NCBI GenBank assembly: GCA_041859375.1
Contig: JBHEKP010000308.1
Coordinates: forward strand, 1 to 15,528
Length of the DNA: 15,528 bases
Reading direction: 5' to 3'
From: JBHEKP01 sp041859375
Lineage (GTDB): Bacteria > Hydrogenedentota > Hydrogenedentia > Hydrogenedentales > CAITNO01
Under the pieces are notes generated by a model, which made no database searches, was not told where the DNA came from, and saw only the letters and a list, made by a program, of their open reading frames with translations. Of this stretch, positions 1 through 7,155 are shown in pieces. Positions within the stretch are counted from its first letter, which is position 1. The number at the start of each line of letters is the position of its first letter. The translations under genes and the position numbers were made by a program.

Positions 1-1
1 G

Positions 2-295
2 AACAGGGGCGGGGCCATGGACCAGGCGCCGGACATCGTGCTGGGCTATGCCGCCGCGTACCAGAGCGCCAAGGACTGCGCGCTCGGCGCGGTGGGGGAG
101 GCGCTCTTCGAGCCAAACGCCGACAAGTGGGGCGGCGAGCACGCCGCCACCGACGCGGCCCTCTGTCCGGGCATGCTCTTCTCAAACCGGAAACTGGAAA
201 AAGACGCCCCCCACATCCAGGACCTCGGCGTCACCGCGCTGAAACTCCTCGGCGCGGACATACCCTCCGGATACGAGGGAACCCCGGTCGTGTGA
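2..295 (+). CDS. C-terminal part of alkaline-phosphatase-superfamily phosphodiesterase (5' end outside window)
   Basis: The frame is open from the left edge of the window and ends with TGA at 293-295, so only about the last 97 residues are visible. The stretch reading VLGYAAAYQ, then a tryptophan-glycine-glycine-glutamate-histidine segment (WGGEHAATD), then PGMLFSNR, an isoleucine-glutamine-aspartate segment and a final GADIPSGYEGTPV resembles the end of type I phosphodiesterase/nucleotide pyrophosphatase and related metal-dependent enzymes. In that family the GxHxxD-like histidine helps bind the second metal, and the tail 'gvpiP..mdG' closes the domain. The first ATG in frame (17) is internal, because coding-like sequence continues upstream of it. 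The substrate cannot be inferred from this piece. The base composition is GC-rich like most of the window, in contrast to the next gene. No clear terminator follows it. Confidence 0.75.
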   Translation, partial: NRGGAMDQAPDIVLGYAAAYQSAKDCALGAVGEALFEPNADKWGGEHAATDAALCPGMLFSNRKLEKDAPHIQDLGVTALKLLGADIPSGYEGTPVV

Positions 296-346
296 GCAGT
301 ATTGATAGGGGAAAGGCTTTGTTTTGCAAACTTTCTAAAAAGCAGC

Positions 347-375
347 TTGACAAAACCGCAAACTTGCAGTAAAAT
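347..375 (+). promoter_or_regulatory. Near-consensus sigma70 promoter of the HTH/P-loop gene
   Basis: A perfect -35 box TTGACA (347-352) and a -10 box TAAAAT (370-375, five of six consensus bases) are separated by exactly 17 bases. The ATG at 414 is preceded by AAGGAG (401-406), giving a leader of about 30 bases. The spacer contains a small imperfect palindrome, GCAA-AC-TTGC (358-367). The octamer GCAAACTT also occurs 32 bases upstream (326-333), about three helical turns away. These could be operator half-sites for the HTH protein encoded just downstream; that part is inference. Confidence 0.75.
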
Positions 376-413
376 TAAGTCAATATTTTGCACACAACCA
401 AAGGAGATCTGCA

Positions 414-2579
414 ATGAGCGCGCTTCGGTTCCATTTGAAGAGAATCAGAATTGAATCAGGCCTAAGTCAGGCTGAGCTGGCATCCCAGATGGGTGTCAGT
501 CCAAGCAGACTCAGCCGTTTGGAAAGCGGGGAAATAGAAATGACGGTTGATGAGGCGAAGGAGATACTTTCCCTAATCGATTCCCCCCCTGCCCATGAAT
601 ATCTCGATTATTTGAACGTTGAGTGGCGCGAGCTCGCATTAGTGCCCTTTGATCACCCAGATTGGCAGTTGCTCAGGAAAACTGAACAATTGCTCTCTGA
701 GTTGAGAGCAACGAAGTCAGATCCGGCGTTGAGGGCGGTTTTCCTTCGTCGGCTGGACCTTTATGAAGCAGACCTCCGGCATTTGGCAGATTATATCTTG
801 GATCCCCGCCATACGGTGGCTGTAATAGGTAGCATCGGCATTGGCAAGACGACAGCAATATGTCACTTGGCGAATTTGGTGATTGATGAGGAAGCAAGCC
901 CCGAAAAGAAACCTGTACTTGAGGTTGGGGGGGGGGCAACTACGGTCTGTGAGGTTGTAATCAAACCCTCACCAAATTTTGGTCTACGTATAGAACCTCG
1001 TGACGACGACGACATCAGAAAAGAAGTGCAGGATTTTGCGGAATTTCTTCTGGCATCAATTGGTGTGAATGAGAGTGACGCTGAACTTGGCCCCACAGAG
1101 GATCTGTCCATCTCTCGAGAAATAGAGCGTGCCATTCGAAATATGTCCGAGTTAAACAAGACACGGCGAAAGAGTACGGATGGAAAAAGGATTGTTGAGG
1201 ACCCGGCCCTAGAACTTGCTCGTACTTTGCGAAATTCAAGAGAGCTCGCCATTGAAATACTTACGAGGATGCATATGCCGCGGCGCGACCGCCGCGATAT
1301 CTGGTGTCCGGAAGAGAACGCATCTCAGCCTTTGAAGTGGTTGCAGACTACATTTGCTGCCATCAACAACGGACGCAACCCGGAGTTCGGCTTGCCAAAG
1401 AGGATTGAGATTGCTCTGCCCTACCACGTTATGCGTCAAGTGTTCGCCAACGAGGGTGGCGGTGGCAGCACTCTGGATCTTTGCATAGTGGACACCAAGG
1501 GAATCGATCAAACCGCAGAACGCGCGGACCTGGAGCGCCATTTCTACGATGATCGCACGGTAACAGTGCTCTGTTCAGGGTTCAACGATGCACCAGAAGC
1601 GTCTGCACAATCGCTCCTTAAACGTGCTATGGACGCAAAAGCGCCGGATGTTGAGAAGAAATCCCTGATCCTTGTGCTTCCGCGCGCGAAAGAAGCACTG
1701 GCCGTTAAGGATGAGGGGGGGAATCTTGCGGAAAGCAGTGAAGACGGATATGAACTTAAACGCGAGCAAGTGGACCTCCGACTCAACGGGTTGGGGTTGC
1801 CCGGACTGCCGTGTGTATTCTTTAACTCCCATGAAGAAGACCCAGCGGGAGTGCGTAACGCAATAAGGGAGCGTATCGCGGATCTTCGGAATCTCCATCT
1901 AGAGCGGCTGACTTTTGTTCTAGCTCGCGTAAGAAATCTGATTGAGAATAAGGCGGACGCGGAGAGAGCCGAGGTGATGGCCCTTGCTGTTAATCAAATA
2001 CGGACGTGGATATCACAACATCAGGATCTACCTGGAGTTCGATCACAAGTGGAGGATTATCTGATCACTGCGATCGGACGTTCACACCCCGGCACCCTAC
2101 GCGCAACGCTTCGACGTCGGGGGGAATGGCATAACCTTGAATACAGTCATCACCTTAGCTACGGAGCCCGTGCGGTTATGGCAAAGAAGATCGACAGTGG
2201 CTTGGCTGCGTTTCGTGTGCTTTTAGGAAACCTAAAACAGACAGATGATTTTACGCTAGCGTGTGACTTCTTAGAGCAAATCGAGGTCTTTTTCGAAGCA
2301 GGAGTCCAAGAGGTGCTTTCTGAACTCCAAGTCGCCGGGCCAGCAGCTTTCGAGGAGAGACTTGCAAACGCACAGGATGTTCTTTGGGGGCCATGTCTCA
2401 AGGAATGGGGAAGTGGACGAGGATTTCGTGACCGTGTGAAAGATAGAAACAGCGAGTGGTTTGAAAAGATGGAAGATGTTTCAACCTTCCTTCAAGGTTT
2501 CTTTCAGGAGAAATGGGACCAGTTACTATCAAAACTGGGTTCTGTTTTGGACTCCTCTTCCGAACAAGATGAGAGTTAA
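414..2579 (+). CDS. HTH (Xre-like) fused to P-loop NTPase, dynamin-like; uncharacterised
   Basis: This 721-residue protein is not one I can name. Residues about 4-54 form an Xre/Cro helix-turn-helix (LSQAELASQMGVSPSRLSRLE, with the typical SQ-ELA and SRLE residues). A P-loop follows at 139-147 (GSIGIGKTT). A switch-I-like ATTVCEV (175-181) and a DTKG (360-363) after hydrophobic LDLCIV match G1, G2 and G3 of dynamin-like GTPases, with an unusually long charged helical insert of about 180 residues between G2 and G3. Strand-like LILVLPRA (418-425) and PCVFFNS (466-472) could be the last core strands; no [NT]KxD G4 motif is evident, so GTP versus ATP is undecided. Residues 480-715 look helical and contain SHPGTLRATLRRRGEW (557-572). 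No membrane segment or signal peptide is seen. The start is set by AAGGAG 7 bases before ATG. Composition is AT-richer than all neighbours, suggesting transfer. A defence or stress role is plausible but unproven. Confidence 0.7.
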   Translation: MSALRFHLKRIRIESGLSQAELASQMGVSPSRLSRLESGEIEMTVDEAKEILSLIDSPPAHEYLDYLNVEWRELALVPFDHPDWQLLRKTEQLLSELRATKSDPALRAVFLRRLDLYEADLRHLADYILDPRHTVAVIGSIGIGKTTAICHLANLVIDEEASPEKKPVLEVGGGATTVCEVVIKPSPNFGLRIEPRDDDDIRKEVQDFAEFLLASIGVNESDAELGPTEDLSISREIERAIRNMSELNKTRRKSTDGKRIVEDPALELARTLRNSRELAIEILTRMHMPRRDRRDIWCPEENASQPLKWLQTTFAAINNGRNPEFGLPKRIEIALPYHVMRQVFANEGGGGSTLDLCIVDTKGIDQTAERADLERHFYDDRTVTVLCSGFNDAPEASAQSLLKRAMDAKAPDVEKKSLILVLPRAKEALAVKDEGGNLAESSEDGYELKREQVDLRLNGLGLPGLPCVFFNSHEEDPAGVRNAIRERIADLRNLHLERLTFVLARVRNLIENKADAERAEVMALAVNQIRTWISQHQDLPGVRSQVEDYLITAIGRSHPGTLRATLRRRGEWHNLEYSHHLSYGARAVMAKKIDSGLAAFRVLLGNLKQTDDFTLACDFLEQIEVFFEAGVQEVLSELQVAGPAAFEERLANAQDVLWGPCLKEWGSGRGFRDRVKDRNSEWFEKMEDVSTFLQGFFQEKWDQLLSKLGSVLDSSSEQDES
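927..936 (+). repeat. G10 homopolymer inside the HTH/P-loop gene
   Basis: Ten consecutive G residues encode Gly172-Gly174 and the first base of Ala175, just before the putative switch-I threonines. Loss of one G brings TAA (958-960) into frame; gain of one G brings TGA (950-952) into frame. Either change truncates the protein at about 180 residues, leaving the HTH and P-loop but no DTKG or C-terminal part. Such runs slip during replication, so this may be an on/off switch, or a sequencing artefact. Confidence 0.9.
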
Positions 2580-2606
2580 TTTCGGACACTAAAGGAACAA
2601 GATGCT

Positions 2607-2645
2607 AACTTAAAAAAGAATGCAATTTGAGTTCTTCTTATTTTT
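2607..2645 (+). terminator. Possible weak intrinsic terminator after the HTH/P-loop gene
   Basis: AACTTAAA (2607-2614) can pair with TTTGAGTT (2626-2633), giving eight pairs including one G-U, around an 11-base loop. A T-rich stretch follows (CTTCTTATTTTT). The stem is AT-rich and therefore weak. The rest of the 155-base gap up to the cysA stop is AT-rich; it holds a tandem heptamer CAATGTC twice at 2689-2702 and no gene that I can support. Confidence 0.35.
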
Positions 2646-2734
2646 CCGGTGTTTCTAAACATTTTTTCTTGTCAATGGCTTTCTCACACAATGTCCAATG
2701 TCAGTCTCGTAAACTCGCAGTCTAAGTGTAACAA

Positions 2735-3805
2735 TCAGATGACGTAGTCTTCCACAAAGACGCGGGCGTCCTTTAGGCTGACGAATACCTGGTCGCCCCG
2801 GTTCACGTTCATGGCGCGGAACTTTTCGTGGGGCATTTCCACGTGGATGGTCTGGCCGTCCTCGGTGTGCAGCTCAAACTTGGCGTTGGGGCCCGCCGCC
2901 TGGATGCGGTCAACGACCGCCTTGATGGCGGGGCGTCCGTCCTCCGCCTCGTGGATGTCGAGGTCGTAGGGGCGCACGAAGAGCCGCGCCTCCTGCCCGT
3001 CCTGGAAGGCGGCGTTCTGGTCGAGGACCCAGGGGCCGAAAACAGCCTGACCCGATTCGACGCGGCCGTGGAAGAGGTTCACATTGCCCAGGAAGTGCAT
3101 GACGAATTCCGTGGCGGGCTTGTGGAACACCTCCTCGGGGGTGCCCTGCTGCTCGATGCGGCCCTCGTTCATGACCACCACGCGGTCGGCCACCTCCAGC
3201 GCCTCCTCCTGGTCGTGGGTGACGAATACGCTGGTGATGTGGATTTCGTCGTGGAGCTTGCGCAGCCACCGGCGCAGATCCTGGCGCACGCGGGCGTCCA
3301 GCGCGCCGAAGGGCTCGTCGAGGAGGAGCACCCTGGGCTCGATGGCCAGGGCGCGGGCAAGGGCCACGCGCTGGCGCTGGCCGCCGGAGAGCTGGGAGGG
3401 ATAGCGCCCGCCGTGGTTTTCGAGCTGGATGAGGCGCAGCAGCTCGGTGACCTTTTCCTGTATGGCCCCCGCGGAGGGGCGCTGGCCGCGCGGGCGCACC
3501 CGCAGGCCGAAGGCGATGTTTTCAAACACGGTCATGTGGCGGAACAGGGCGTAGTGCTGGAACACAAAGCCGACCTGGCGCTTGCCCGCGCTGCGCCGGG
3601 CCACGTCCTCGTTGTCGAAGAGGATGCGGCCCGCGCCGGCGTCGGGCTCGTCGAGCCCGGCGATGATGCGCAGCAGCGTGGTTTTTCCCGAGCCGGAGGG
3701 GCCGAGCAGCGCCACCAGTTCCCCGTCGGGCACGCGCAGGCTCACGTCGTCCAGTGCGCGGAAGCCGCTGAATGATTTGGTGATGTTCAGCACCTCTATG
3801 CCCAT
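2735..3805 (-). CDS. cysA: Sulfate/thiosulfate ABC transporter ATP-binding protein CysA
   Basis: This 356-residue cytoplasmic ATPase powers uptake of sulfate/thiosulfate through the CysT-CysW channel. All ABC motifs are present: Walker A GPSGSGKTT (35-43), Q-loop glutamine 83, signature LSGGQ (139-143), Walker B LLLDEP (160-165), D-loop GALD and H-loop histidine 197. The C-terminal 110 or so residues (from about 240) correspond to the regulatory TOBE-like region of CysA-type proteins. The assignment to sulfate rather than another anion comes from the neighbours: two sulfate-type permeases and a sulfate-binding protein lie directly upstream on the same strand. It is the last gene of the operon; the start codon lies 2 bases after the cysW stop. 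No convincing terminator is visible downstream of its TGA. Confidence 0.95.
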   Translation of the reverse strand: MGIEVLNITKSFSGFRALDDVSLRVPDGELVALLGPSGSGKTTLLRIIAGLDEPDAGAGRILFDNEDVARRSAGKRQVGFVFQHYALFRHMTVFENIAFGLRVRPRGQRPSAGAIQEKVTELLRLIQLENHGGRYPSQLSGGQRQRVALARALAIEPRVLLLDEPFGALDARVRQDLRRWLRKLHDEIHITSVFVTHDQEEALEVADRVVVMNEGRIEQQGTPEEVFHKPATEFVMHFLGNVNLFHGRVESGQAVFGPWVLDQNAAFQDGQEARLFVRPYDLDIHEAEDGRPAIKAVVDRIQAAGPNAKFELHTEDGQTIHVEMPHEKFRAMNVNRGDQVFVSLKDARVFVEDYVI

Positions 3806-3807
3806 GC

Positions 3808-4674
3808 CTAATCCTCCGGTACCACTTCACGGGCGGCGGCGGCGTATTCCGCGCGGGCGCGCCACTCGACAAAACTCTTGAGCACCAGGGTGACCAGCGC
3901 CAGTATGGCCAGCAGCGAGGCCACGGCGAAGGCCGCCACGAAATTGTATTCGTTGTACAGGATTTCAACGTGGAGCGGCATGGTGTTCGTGCGGCCCCGG
4001 ATGTGGCCGGACACGACGGACACGGCCCCGAATTCGCCCATGGCGCGGGCGTTGCTCAGGATGACGCCGTACATGAGCGCCCACTTGATGTTGGGCAGGG
4101 TGACCCGCCAAAAGGTCTGCCACCCCGTGGCGCCGAGCACAATGGCGGCCTGCTCCTCCTCGGTGCCCTGCTCCTGCATCAGCGGGATCAGCTCGCGGGC
4201 CACGAAGGGGAAGGTGATGAACACCGTGGCAAGCACGATGCCCGGCGCGGCGAAGATGATTTGGAGATCCCACGCGGCGAGCCAGGGGCCCAGCCAGCCG
4301 CCCGCGCCGAAGAGCAGCACGAAAATAAGGCCGGATATCACGGGCGACACGGCAAAGGGAAGATCGATCAGTGTCACCAGCAGGCTTTTGCCGCGGAATT
4401 CGAACTTGGTGACGGCCCATGCGGCGGCGAGGCCGAAGGCCATATTGAGCGGCACGGAGACCGCCGCGGTGAGCAGGGTCAGCCGCACCGCCGCCAGGGC
4501 GTCGGGATCGGCGAGGCTGGCCGCGTATGCGGTGAGGCCCTTGCGCAGCGCCTCCACCATCACCGCCAGCAGCGGCAGGAAAAGGAAGAGGCCGAGGAAT
4601 GCGACGGTGACGCCGATGAGCAGCAGCCGCAGCCAGAGGGGGGCGGTGACGCGCTGTTTTGCCGCCTGCGCCAT
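3808..4674 (-). CDS. cysW: Sulfate ABC transporter permease CysW
   Basis: This 288-residue inner-membrane permease forms half of the sulfate channel with CysT. It has about six hydrophobic segments, beginning at residues 15-40 and ending at 245-268. The cytoplasmic EAA loop that contacts the ATPase lies at about 172-194 (EEEQAA, then G, then LP). The sequences DLPFAVSPVISG and ARAMGEFGAVSVVSG are typical of CysW. The open frame continues upstream through cysT, but the start is set at the ATG at 4674 (MAQAAKQRV), two bases after the cysT stop. The longer 525-residue reading is rejected because its extension is an out-of-frame translation of cysT. The cysW stop is followed after 2 bases by the cysA start, so translation is probably coupled. 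Confidence 0.94.
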   Translation of the reverse strand: MAQAAKQRVTAPLWLRLLLIGVTVAFLGLFLFLPLLAVMVEALRKGLTAYAASLADPDALAAVRLTLLTAAVSVPLNMAFGLAAAWAVTKFEFRGKSLLVTLIDLPFAVSPVISGLIFVLLFGAGGWLGPWLAAWDLQIIFAAPGIVLATVFITFPFVARELIPLMQEQGTEEEQAAIVLGATGWQTFWRVTLPNIKWALMYGVILSNARAMGEFGAVSVVSGHIRGRTNTMPLHVEILYNEYNFVAAFAVASLLAILALVTLVLKSFVEWRARAEYAAAAREVVPED

Positions 4675-4676
4675 GA

Positions 4677-5528
4677 TCAGGCCCTCCCGCCGGTGCGGCG
4701 CGTGATGCGCCACTGGAAGGCGTTGAGCCCGAGCAGGATGAGGAAGGACGAGGTCAGCATCACCACGGCGATGGCGGTGGCCCCGGCGTAGTCGTACTGC
4801 TCCAGTTTGGTGATGATCAGGAGCGAGGTGATTTCCGTTTTCATCGGCATGTTGCCTGAGATGAACACCACGGAGCCGTACTCGCCCAGGGCGCGCGCGA
4901 ATGCCAGCGCGAAGCCCGTGATGAGGGCGGGCAGCACCGACGGCAGGATCACCCGCAGGAAAATCTGCACGCGGCCCGCACCCAGGCTGGCGGCGGCCTC
5001 CTCGTATTCGGGGTCCAGATCCTCCAGCGCGGGCTGGAGCGTGCGCACGACGAAGGGCAGGCCGATGAAGGTCAGCGCCAGGCCGACACCCAGCGGCGTG
5101 AACGCCGCATGGACGCCCAGCGGCTCCAGGAAGCGGCCCAGCCACCCGTTGCGCGCGTAGAGGGTGGTCAGCGCGATGCCCGAGACGGCAGTGGGCAGGG
5201 CGAAGGGCAGATCCACCATGGCGTCGAAGATGCGCCTGCCGGGAAAGTCGAAGCGGACCAGCGTCCACGCCACCACAAAGCCGAAGACGGCGTTTACCAG
5301 CGCGGCGGCGAGCGACGCGCCGAAGGTGAGCTTGTACGAGGCCACCACGCGCGGATCGGTCACCGTGCCCCAGAAGGCGTCCCACGACACCGTGGCGGAC
5401 TTGAGGAAGAGCGCCGACAGGGGGATGAGCACCACCAGGCTCAGGTACAGCACGGTGAAGCCGAGGGACATGCCGAACCCCGGAAGAAGCCGCCGTGTTT
5501 TTTTGCCTTTCACGCCCATTCCGCTCAC
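4677..5528 (-). CDS. cysT: Sulfate ABC transporter permease CysT (CysU)
   Basis: This 283-residue permease pairs with CysW. The hydrophobic helices start at about residue 20. DLPFALPTAVSG (106-117) and ARALGEYGSVVFISG (211-225) are hallmark segments, and the EAA loop lies at about 177-200 (EEAAASLGA ... LP). The start is given as GTG at 5528, which overlaps the TGA of the binding-protein gene as GTGA, a common coupling arrangement. An ATG nine bases further in (5519) would give a protein three residues shorter and is a real alternative, because no strong Shine-Dalgarno sequence separates the two. It is the third gene of the sulfate operon. Confidence 0.93.
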   Translation of the reverse strand: MSGMGVKGKKTRRLLPGFGMSLGFTVLYLSLVVLIPLSALFLKSATVSWDAFWGTVTDPRVVASYKLTFGASLAAALVNAVFGFVVAWTLVRFDFPGRRIFDAMVDLPFALPTAVSGIALTTLYARNGWLGRFLEPLGVHAAFTPLGVGLALTFIGLPFVVRTLQPALEDLDPEYEEAAASLGAGRVQIFLRVILPSVLPALITGFALAFARALGEYGSVVFISGNMPMKTEITSLLIITKLEQYDYAGATAIAVVMLTSSFLILLGLNAFQWRITRRTGGRA

Positions 5529-6604
5529 TTCAACCCGTATATTTGGTCAAAAACGCCGCCGTCGTCAAAATGTTTTTTCTGCGCGCCGTCCCAGCCGCCG
5601 AAAACCCCGTCTATGGTGAACAGGTCCAGCTTCGGGAAGCGGGCCAGATCCGCCGGATCGGCCGATTCCGGAATGGCGGGACGGTAGTGGTGTTTTGCCG
5701 CGATGCGCTGGCCTTCGGGGGAGTAGAGGTGCTCCAGGTACGCCTTCGCCGCCTCGGTTGTGCCGCGCCGCGCCGCCACCTTGTCCACCAGCGCCACCGG
5801 CGGTTCCGCAAGGATGCTGTCGGTGGGGGCCACAATTTCGAGTTCCCCGCCCCCCAGTTCGTCCAGGCACAGGAAGGCCTCGTTCTCCCAGGATAGCAGC
5901 ACGTCGCCGATGCCGCGCTGCACAAAGGTGGTGGTGCTGCCCCGCGCGCCCGAGTCCAGCACGGGCACATTTTTGTAGAGCGCCGAAACAAAGGCGCGCG
6001 CCTGTTCCTCGGCGGCGGCCAGCGCCTCCGGGGACTTGGGATCGGAGGCCTTGGCGAGTTCGCCGCGCAGCACATGGCCCCAGGCCGCGAGATAGTTCCA
6101 ACGCGCGCCGCCGGAGGTCTTCGGGTTGGGCGTGATCACCTCCACGCCGGGCTTGATCAGATCCTCCCAGCCGCGGATGCCCTTGGGGTTGCCCTTGCGC
6201 ACAAGAAACACGATGGTGGAGGTGTAGGGGGCGCTGTTGTGCGGCAGGCGGCCCCGCCAGTCCTTCGGGAGCAGGTCCGTCTTGGCCGCGACGGCGTCGA
6301 TGTCATAGGCCAGGGCCAGGGTCACCACGTGCGCCTCCAGCCCGTCTATCACCGCGCGGGCCTGTTTGCCCGAGCCGCCGTGGGACTGGCGGATGGTGAT
6401 GTCCTGCCCCGTTTTATCCTTCCACTCCCTCTCAAAGGCGGCGTTGTATTCCTGGTAAAACTCGCGTGTCGGGTCATAGGAGACGTTCAGCAGTTCCAGG
6501 CCGCCGCCCTTTGGGGAGCAGCCGAAACCGGACAACAGGGAGGCCGAGGCAACCAGCGCGCAAAGCGCCCGTGCCGCCGTTTTTATGCCGCCTGTGTGGT
6601 TCAT
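5525..6604 (-). CDS. sbp: Sulfate-binding protein of the CysTWA transporter
   Basis: This 359-residue extracytoplasmic binding protein delivers sulfate or thiosulfate to CysT/CysW. A hydrophobic N-terminal segment (residues about 9-28) ends at Cys29 (LLSGFGCS), which suggests a lipoprotein anchor, although the residues before the cysteine are not an ideal lipobox. Diagnostic segments are LLNVSYDPTREFYQEYN (38-54), SHGGSGKQARAVIDGLEA (74-91) with TLALAYDID, and NPKTSGGARWNYLAAWG, the PROSITE-type sulfate-binding signature. Length fits the family. An AAGGAA Shine-Dalgarno sequence sits about 6 bases before the ATG, and the rrf2 stop lies 21 bases upstream, consistent with one transcript. Sulfate versus thiosulfate preference cannot be told from sequence alone. 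Confidence 0.93.
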   Translation of the reverse strand: MNHTGGIKTAARALCALVASASLLSGFGCSPKGGGLELLNVSYDPTREFYQEYNAAFEREWKDKTGQDITIRQSHGGSGKQARAVIDGLEAHVVTLALAYDIDAVAAKTDLLPKDWRGRLPHNSAPYTSTIVFLVRKGNPKGIRGWEDLIKPGVEVITPNPKTSGGARWNYLAAWGHVLRGELAKASDPKSPEALAAAEEQARAFVSALYKNVPVLDSGARGSTTTFVQRGIGDVLLSWENEAFLCLDELGGGELEIVAPTDSILAEPPVALVDKVAARRGTTEAAKAYLEHLYSPEGQRIAAKHHYRPAIPESADPADLARFPKLDLFTIDGVFGGWDGAQKKHFDDGGVFDQIYGLK

Positions 6605-6625
6605 TTCGCTTCCTTTTGTCCTTTT

Positions 6626-7090
6626 TCAGATGCCCGCGCCGTCGATGAATTCCGGCGCGAACACCTCCTCGTTCAGGGCGGGCCGGCCCAGCACCAGCTC
6701 CGCCAGCGTGGTTTGGTCGAGCTGGCGTGCCGTGTGGTTGCGCACGCCCAGCAGCACCCGGCGGAAGGAGCAGCGCGCCTCCTGGCTGCACGGCTCGTAA
6801 TGGGTGATGGACACGCAGCCGATGGGGGCGAGCACGCCGTCAAAACGGCGCACCACCTGTCCCATCGAGAGGGCGTCCGGTGCAACCGCCAGCACATAGC
6901 CGCCGTCCCGCCCCGGAATGCTGGACACCCAGCCGCATTCCTTGAGCTCCAGCATGATTTGCTGGAGGAACCCGGAGGGGATGTCGTTTGCCACCGCCAG
7001 CTCCCGGTTCGACACCGGTCCGCCGCCGTTTTTTTTGGCGAGCATGACCAGCGCCCGCAGGGCGTAGTCGGATTTTTTCGAGAGCCGCAT
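6626..7090 (-). CDS. Rrf2-family transcriptional regulator of the sulfate operon
   Basis: This 154-residue winged-HTH regulator opens with MRLSKKSDYALRAL and contains SNRELA ... IPSGFLQQIMLELKECGWV, then SIPGRDGGYVLA: the Rrf2 recognition helix and wing. Three cysteines (Cys92, Cys101, Cys107; spacing X8 and X5) lie where Fe-S-binding members such as IscR and NsrR hold their cluster ligands. The frame is open 17 codons further upstream, but that extension translates the promoter region and lacks family similarity, so the start is set at 7090. As first gene of the sulfate operon it most likely represses its own transcript and that of sbp-cysTWA in response to cysteine, sulfide or Fe-S status, in the manner of CymR/IscR-type proteins. 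The ligand is inference. Confidence 0.9.
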   Translation of the reverse strand: MRLSKKSDYALRALVMLAKKNGGGPVSNRELAVANDIPSGFLQQIMLELKECGWVSSIPGRDGGYVLAVAPDALSMGQVVRRFDGVLAPIGCVSITHYEPCSQEARCSFRRVLLGVRNHTARQLDQTTLAELVLGRPALNEEVFAPEFIDGAGI

Positions 7091-7097
7091 AATTAAT

Positions 7098-7128
7098 CCA
7101 AACCTTGTAAGTATTATATAGTGTTTGG
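7098..7128. promoter_or_regulatory. Inverted repeat over the -10 box, candidate Rrf2 operator
   Basis: CCAAAC (7098-7103) and GTTTGG (7123-7128) form a perfect 6-base inverted repeat with 19 bases between the arms. The centre (7113) falls at the edge of the -10 box. A dimeric regulator bound here would block RNA polymerase. No known Rrf2 consensus was matched base by base, so the regulator assignment is inference. Confidence 0.45.
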
Positions 7129-7141
7129 AGCGGCAATTCAA
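7113..7141 (-). promoter_or_regulatory. Promoter of the rrf2-sbp-cysTWA operon
   Basis: Read on the minus strand, TTGAAT (7136-7141) and a perfect TATAAT (7113-7118) are spaced by 17 bases, a strong sigma70 arrangement. The rrf2 ATG follows about 22 bases downstream of the -10 box, so the untranslated leader is very short. Confidence 0.75.
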
Positions 7142-7155
7142 GTGCTTTGTCCATT

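Noticed and set aside
321..343. Possible terminator after the phosphodiesterase (GTTT-TGC-AAAC)
   Set aside because: A 4-base stem with no proper T-run is too weak to call.
2828..3775. A 315-codon plus-strand open frame opposite cysA
   Set aside because: It is the antisense shadow of cysA; the translation is repetitive and rich in Val, Ala, Gly and His with no recognisable domain.
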